The notes under the pieces are model-generated. The model had not been told where the DNA came from. It did not search any database and was given only the letters and a program-made list of their open reading frames with translations. A DNA stretch of 23,913 bases. Source: DATAXP01 sp036272935. GTDB taxonomy: Bacteria; Planctomycetota; Planctomycetia; Pirellulales; PNKZ01. Positions 21,294 to 23,913 of the stretch are shown here, in pieces. Position numbers and translations under genes: made by a program. Numbering within the stretch: position 1 is the stretch's first letter; each line of letters starts with the position of its first letter. The stretch is taken from contig DATAXP010000133.1 in assembly GCA_036272935.1 (NCBI GenBank), forward strand, positions 1 to 23,913, written 5' to 3'.

Positions 21294-23913
21294 ATGCCGG
21301 GTCGTCGTACCTTGCTATGCGTGCGCGCCTTGCAGGTGCTGCTAGTGCCGATGATGGTGTTGCTGTCTGTCTCGGCGGCACACGGCCAGTCGACAATCAC
21401 CGTCGGCAGCTCCAGCGACTTCTACAACGCCATCCAGACGATCGATGGCGATCCGACGCACGATTACACGCTCAGCCTGACGGGGAACTTCACGATGAGC
21501 CAGCAGGTGCTGGCCCTGTCGACCAGCGGCAACATCACGGTGGCAGGCAACGGCTACACGATCAACGGCAACAACGCGTACCGGCCGTTCTTCATCGAAG
21601 CCGGCAACGTGTCGTTGCAGAACCTGACGATCACCAATGCCGAGGCTCACGGCGGCAACAGCTCGGGCGGCGGCGGCGGCGGCGGACTGGGCGCTGGTGC
21701 TGCGATCTTCGTCGACAGCAATGGACACGTGTCGATTCAAAACGTCAACTTCACGAGCGACGCCGCCGTGGGAGGCAATGGAGGTGGAAACTCCGGTTGG
21801 GCCGGTGGTGGCGGCGGCGGGTTGGGCGGCGGTGGTGGAAATACGCTCGGTGGCGGCGGCGGCCTGTACGGAAATGGCGGCTCAGGAAACAACACAGCCT
21901 CAGGCGGTGGTGGCGGCGGCGAACTCGGTTCGGGCGGTTCAAGCAACACGTATGGAGATGGTGGCGGCGGCGGTGGCGGAATAACGGCTGACGGCGGAAA
22001 CTCCACCACAAGTACCGGTGGCTCGGGAGGCGGCAGCGAAGGCGGCACCGGTGGAAATTTTGGCGCGGCTGGTCAAAGCGCTTTGGCGGTCGGCGGTGGT
22101 GGTGGCGGCAGTGGCTTCAATACGTCCGGCCACTCCGGGGCTGGTGGCAATGGTGACTTGTTCGGAGGTGGTGCCGCCGGAGGCCAAGGTGGAAAAGGCG
22201 GCAACGGCGGCGATTTCGGCGGTGGTGGCGGCTCCTACCAGCTCGCCGGTGGCAATGGCGGCTTCGGCGGTGGCGGTGGCGGTACGTACTTCTCGACCGG
22301 CGGCGACGGCGGCTTCGGCGCCGGCTCTGGTGGCTCAGGAAGCTCAGGAAGCGCCGGCACTGCCGGCTTCGGCGGCGGCTCGGGCTATGTAGCAGGCTCG
22401 GGTCCCTACGGCGGCGGTGGCGCGGCCTTTGGTGGAGCGATCTTCGTCCGCCAGGGGGGATCGATCTCGGTTGTCGATTCCACCAGCTTCTCGGGCAACA
22501 CGGTCACCGCCGGCAGCGGAGGCGGCAGCGGTGCCACCGCAGGCTCGAGCGACGGCAACGACCTTTACCTGATGCGCGGCACCACCAGCACCTTCAACAT
22601 CACCGGAAGCAACACGCTCACCTTCGCTCCCGTGGTGGGCAACAACGACGGAACATCGTACTCCGGCGTGATCATTGACAAGCAGGGCACCGGCACGCTG
22701 GTGCTCACCGGCAATAGCACGCTGTCTGGGACAACGACCGTCGAAGCCGGCACGCTGCAACTGGGCGGCTCGCTGGGCGGCGCGATCACCGTCGACTCCG
22801 GCAGCACGCTTAGCGGCACAAGCACGACCCTCAACCAAACGATCACCAACAGCGGGCACCTTTGGATCACCGAATCGGGTTCGTCGAGTTACAACATCAG
22901 CAACATCTCCGGTTCCGGCGACTTCACGAAGGACGGTGCCGGCACACTGTCGCTCACCGGCACGGCGGCCTACACCGGCGGAACGACTGTCGCCGCCGGT
23001 ACGCTCGTCGGCACCACTTCCAACCTCCTCGGAACGTTCACCAACAGCGGCAACATCACGATCAACAACAACAGTGGCTCATCGTTCAACTTGTCGAACA
23101 TCTTCGGTTCCGGTTCCGTCACCAAAGAGGGTATCGGAACGCTCACCAACACCGGCACGATCGGCTACACCGGTGGAACGACTGTCGCCGCCGGCACGCT
23201 CGTCGGCACCACCGGCAACCTGCAAGGCACGATCACCGACAGCGGCAACGTCACTTTCAACCAGAGCAGCGACGGCACGTTTACCGGAAGCATCACCGGC
23301 ACCGGAAGCGTGACCATCGCCGGCACTGGCAATGTGTTTTTCGCGGGCACCAACAGCTACTCGGGTGGAACGAACGTCAGCTCCGGCACCCTGACGCTGG
23401 TGAACGCTGGAAGCTATTCAGGTTTCAGCGGCACCGGTGCTCTCGATATCAATACCACCGACACAGTCACCCTTTCGGGCAACAACTCGTTCTCTGGCGG
23501 CACGAATGTCAACGCAGGCACGCTGGTCGTCAACGACACGCTGGCTGGCACGATGACGGTCAACTCGGGCGGCACGCTGATGGGCATGGGCACCGTCGGT
23601 GGCGACACCACGATCAACTCGGGTGGCACGATCTATCCCGGCACCGTCGGCGCTCCGCTTACGATCGGCGGCAACTTCACGCAGAACAGCGGCACCACGT
23701 TCACCGCCGAGGTCAGCCCGACGGCCAGCGACAAGATCGTCGTCAACGGCTCGGCCACCATCCACACCGGCGCCACGTTCAACATCGTGCTCGATCCCGG
23801 CACGTACACCACGGGCACGCACTACGTGGTGATGACTGCCAGCGGTGGGATCACCGGCAGCTACAGCACGACCATCCTGCCGTCGCCGGGGACGAACCAG
23901 TACTTCTCGCTCG
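21294..23913 (+). CDS. Secreted glycine-rich adhesin-like protein with strand repeats, partial
   Basis: The frame from the ATG at 21294 stays open to the window end: 873 codons with no stop, so the gene is partial. AGGGAGG stands 6 bases before the ATG. Residues 1-33 form a Sec signal peptide (LQVLLVPMMVLLSVSAAHG, cut before QS). A beta-helix-like part follows (SLTGNFTMSQQ, ITVAGNGYTINGNNAYRPFF, SLQNLTITNAEAHGG). From about 123 to 383 comes a Gly-rich stretch of GGxGG and GNGG units resembling PE_PGRS proteins, enclosed by AAIFVDS and GGAIFVRQG. From about 465 the autotransporter-associated strand repeat recurs (AGTLSLTGTAAYTGGTTVAA, IGYTGGTTVAAGTLVGTT, NNSFSGGTNVNAGTLVV), then GGTLMGMGTVGGDTTINSGG. 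It is probably a cell-surface or extracellular protein; the end may carry a PEP-CTERM or barrel domain, not visible here. Confidence 0.88.
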   Translation, partial: MPGRRTLLCVRALQVLLVPMMVLLSVSAAHGQSTITVGSSSDFYNAIQTIDGDPTHDYTLSLTGNFTMSQQVLALSTSGNITVAGNGYTINGNNAYRPFFIEAGNVSLQNLTITNAEAHGGNSSGGGGGGGLGAGAAIFVDSNGHVSIQNVNFTSDAAVGGNGGGNSGWAGGGGGGLGGGGGNTLGGGGGLYGNGGSGNNTASGGGGGGELGSGGSSNTYGDGGGGGGGITADGGNSTTSTGGSGGGSEGGTGGNFGAAGQSALAVGGGGGGSGFNTSGHSGAGGNGDLFGGGAAGGQGGKGGNGGDFGGGGGSYQLAGGNGGFGGGGGGTYFSTGGDGGFGAGSGGSGSSGSAGTAGFGGGSGYVAGSGPYGGGGAAFGGAIFVRQGGSISVVDSTSFSGNTVTAGSGGGSGATAGSSDGNDLYLMRGTTSTFNITGSNTLTFAPVVGNNDGTSYSGVIIDKQGTGTLVLTGNSTLSGTTTVEAGTLQLGGSLGGAITVDSGSTLSGTSTTLNQTITNSGHLWITESGSSSYNISNISGSGDFTKDGAGTLSLTGTAAYTGGTTVAAGTLVGTTSNLLGTFTNSGNITINNNSGSSFNLSNIFGSGSVTKEGIGTLTNTGTIGYTGGTTVAAGTLVGTTGNLQGTITDSGNVTFNQSSDGTFTGSITGTGSVTIAGTGNVFFAGTNSYSGGTNVSSGTLTLVNAGSYSGFSGTGALDINTTDTVTLSGNNSFSGGTNVNAGTLVVNDTLAGTMTVNSGGTLMGMGTVGGDTTINSGGTIYPGTVGAPLTIGGNFTQNSGTTFTAEVSPTASDKIVVNGSATIHTGATFNIVLDPGTYTTGTHYVVMTASGGITGSYSTTILPSPGTNQYFSL

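Noticed and set aside
21737..22048. Poly-proline protein on the minus strand
   Set aside because: It is only the reverse reading of GGN glycine codons of the adhesin gene.
21660..22440. Simple-sequence expansion rather than a gene
   Set aside because: The frame stays open, codon choice for Gly varies (GGC, GGT, GGA), and the stretch is enclosed by ordinary coding sequence with a signal peptide, so it is real coding sequence.

Overview
The window looks like chromosomal DNA from a planctomycete, most likely of the Pirellulales type. The signs are high GC, a Tat-exported Gfo/Idh/MocA oxidoreductase paired with a secreted beta-helix protein, a PEP-CTERM protein built from autotransporter-like strand repeats, a palindromic repeat encoding VGQTFLSA / NVCPTR (a pattern I recall from Pirellulales genomes), and many IS remnants. 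The taxonomic call is inference; there is no rRNA or other marker gene here.

Layout. 1-275: debris of an IS21 istB gene. 238-2974 (minus): an overlapping DNA-repair pair, a DinG/XPD-type helicase followed by a family-4 Fe-S uracil-DNA glycosylase that carries an in-frame palindromic repeat. 2975-3385: divergent intergenic region with a near-consensus sigma-54 promoter in front of glnB (P-II, GTG start at 3386), which ends in a strong stem-loop. 3843-6068 (minus): Gfo/Idh/MocA oxidoreductase plus secreted beta-helix protein. 6150-6757: an internally deleted ISAs1-type transposase bracketed by inverted heptamer arrays. 6859-11337 (plus): a three-gene ABC exporter operon (ATPase, ABC-2 permease with a large extracytoplasmic domain, membrane-anchored helical protein of unknown family). 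11338-11441: double hairpin between convergent genes. 11442-14523 (minus): a PEP-CTERM strand-repeat protein that is frameshifted and has lost its N-terminus. 14587-19278 (minus): RND efflux permease plus its periplasmic adaptor. 19491-20225 (plus): short-chain dehydrogenase. 20447-21130 (minus): remnant of an IS21 istA gene. 21294 to the end (plus): a large secreted glycine-rich adhesin-like protein that runs off the window.

The most unusual signal is a set of short tandem heptamer arrays of unrelated sequence but the same design (ACGGGCT; AAATGCG/AAATGCT; GAYYCCY). Two of the three sets are arranged as facing inverted pairs, and two sets run across the 3' end of a gene, where an array supplies last residues and, at the ABC ATPase gene, the stop codon itself. 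They recall the short tandemly repeated heptamers (STRR) described in cyanobacteria. Together with the palindrome inside the glycosylase gene, they show several small repeat families that invade coding sequence in frame.
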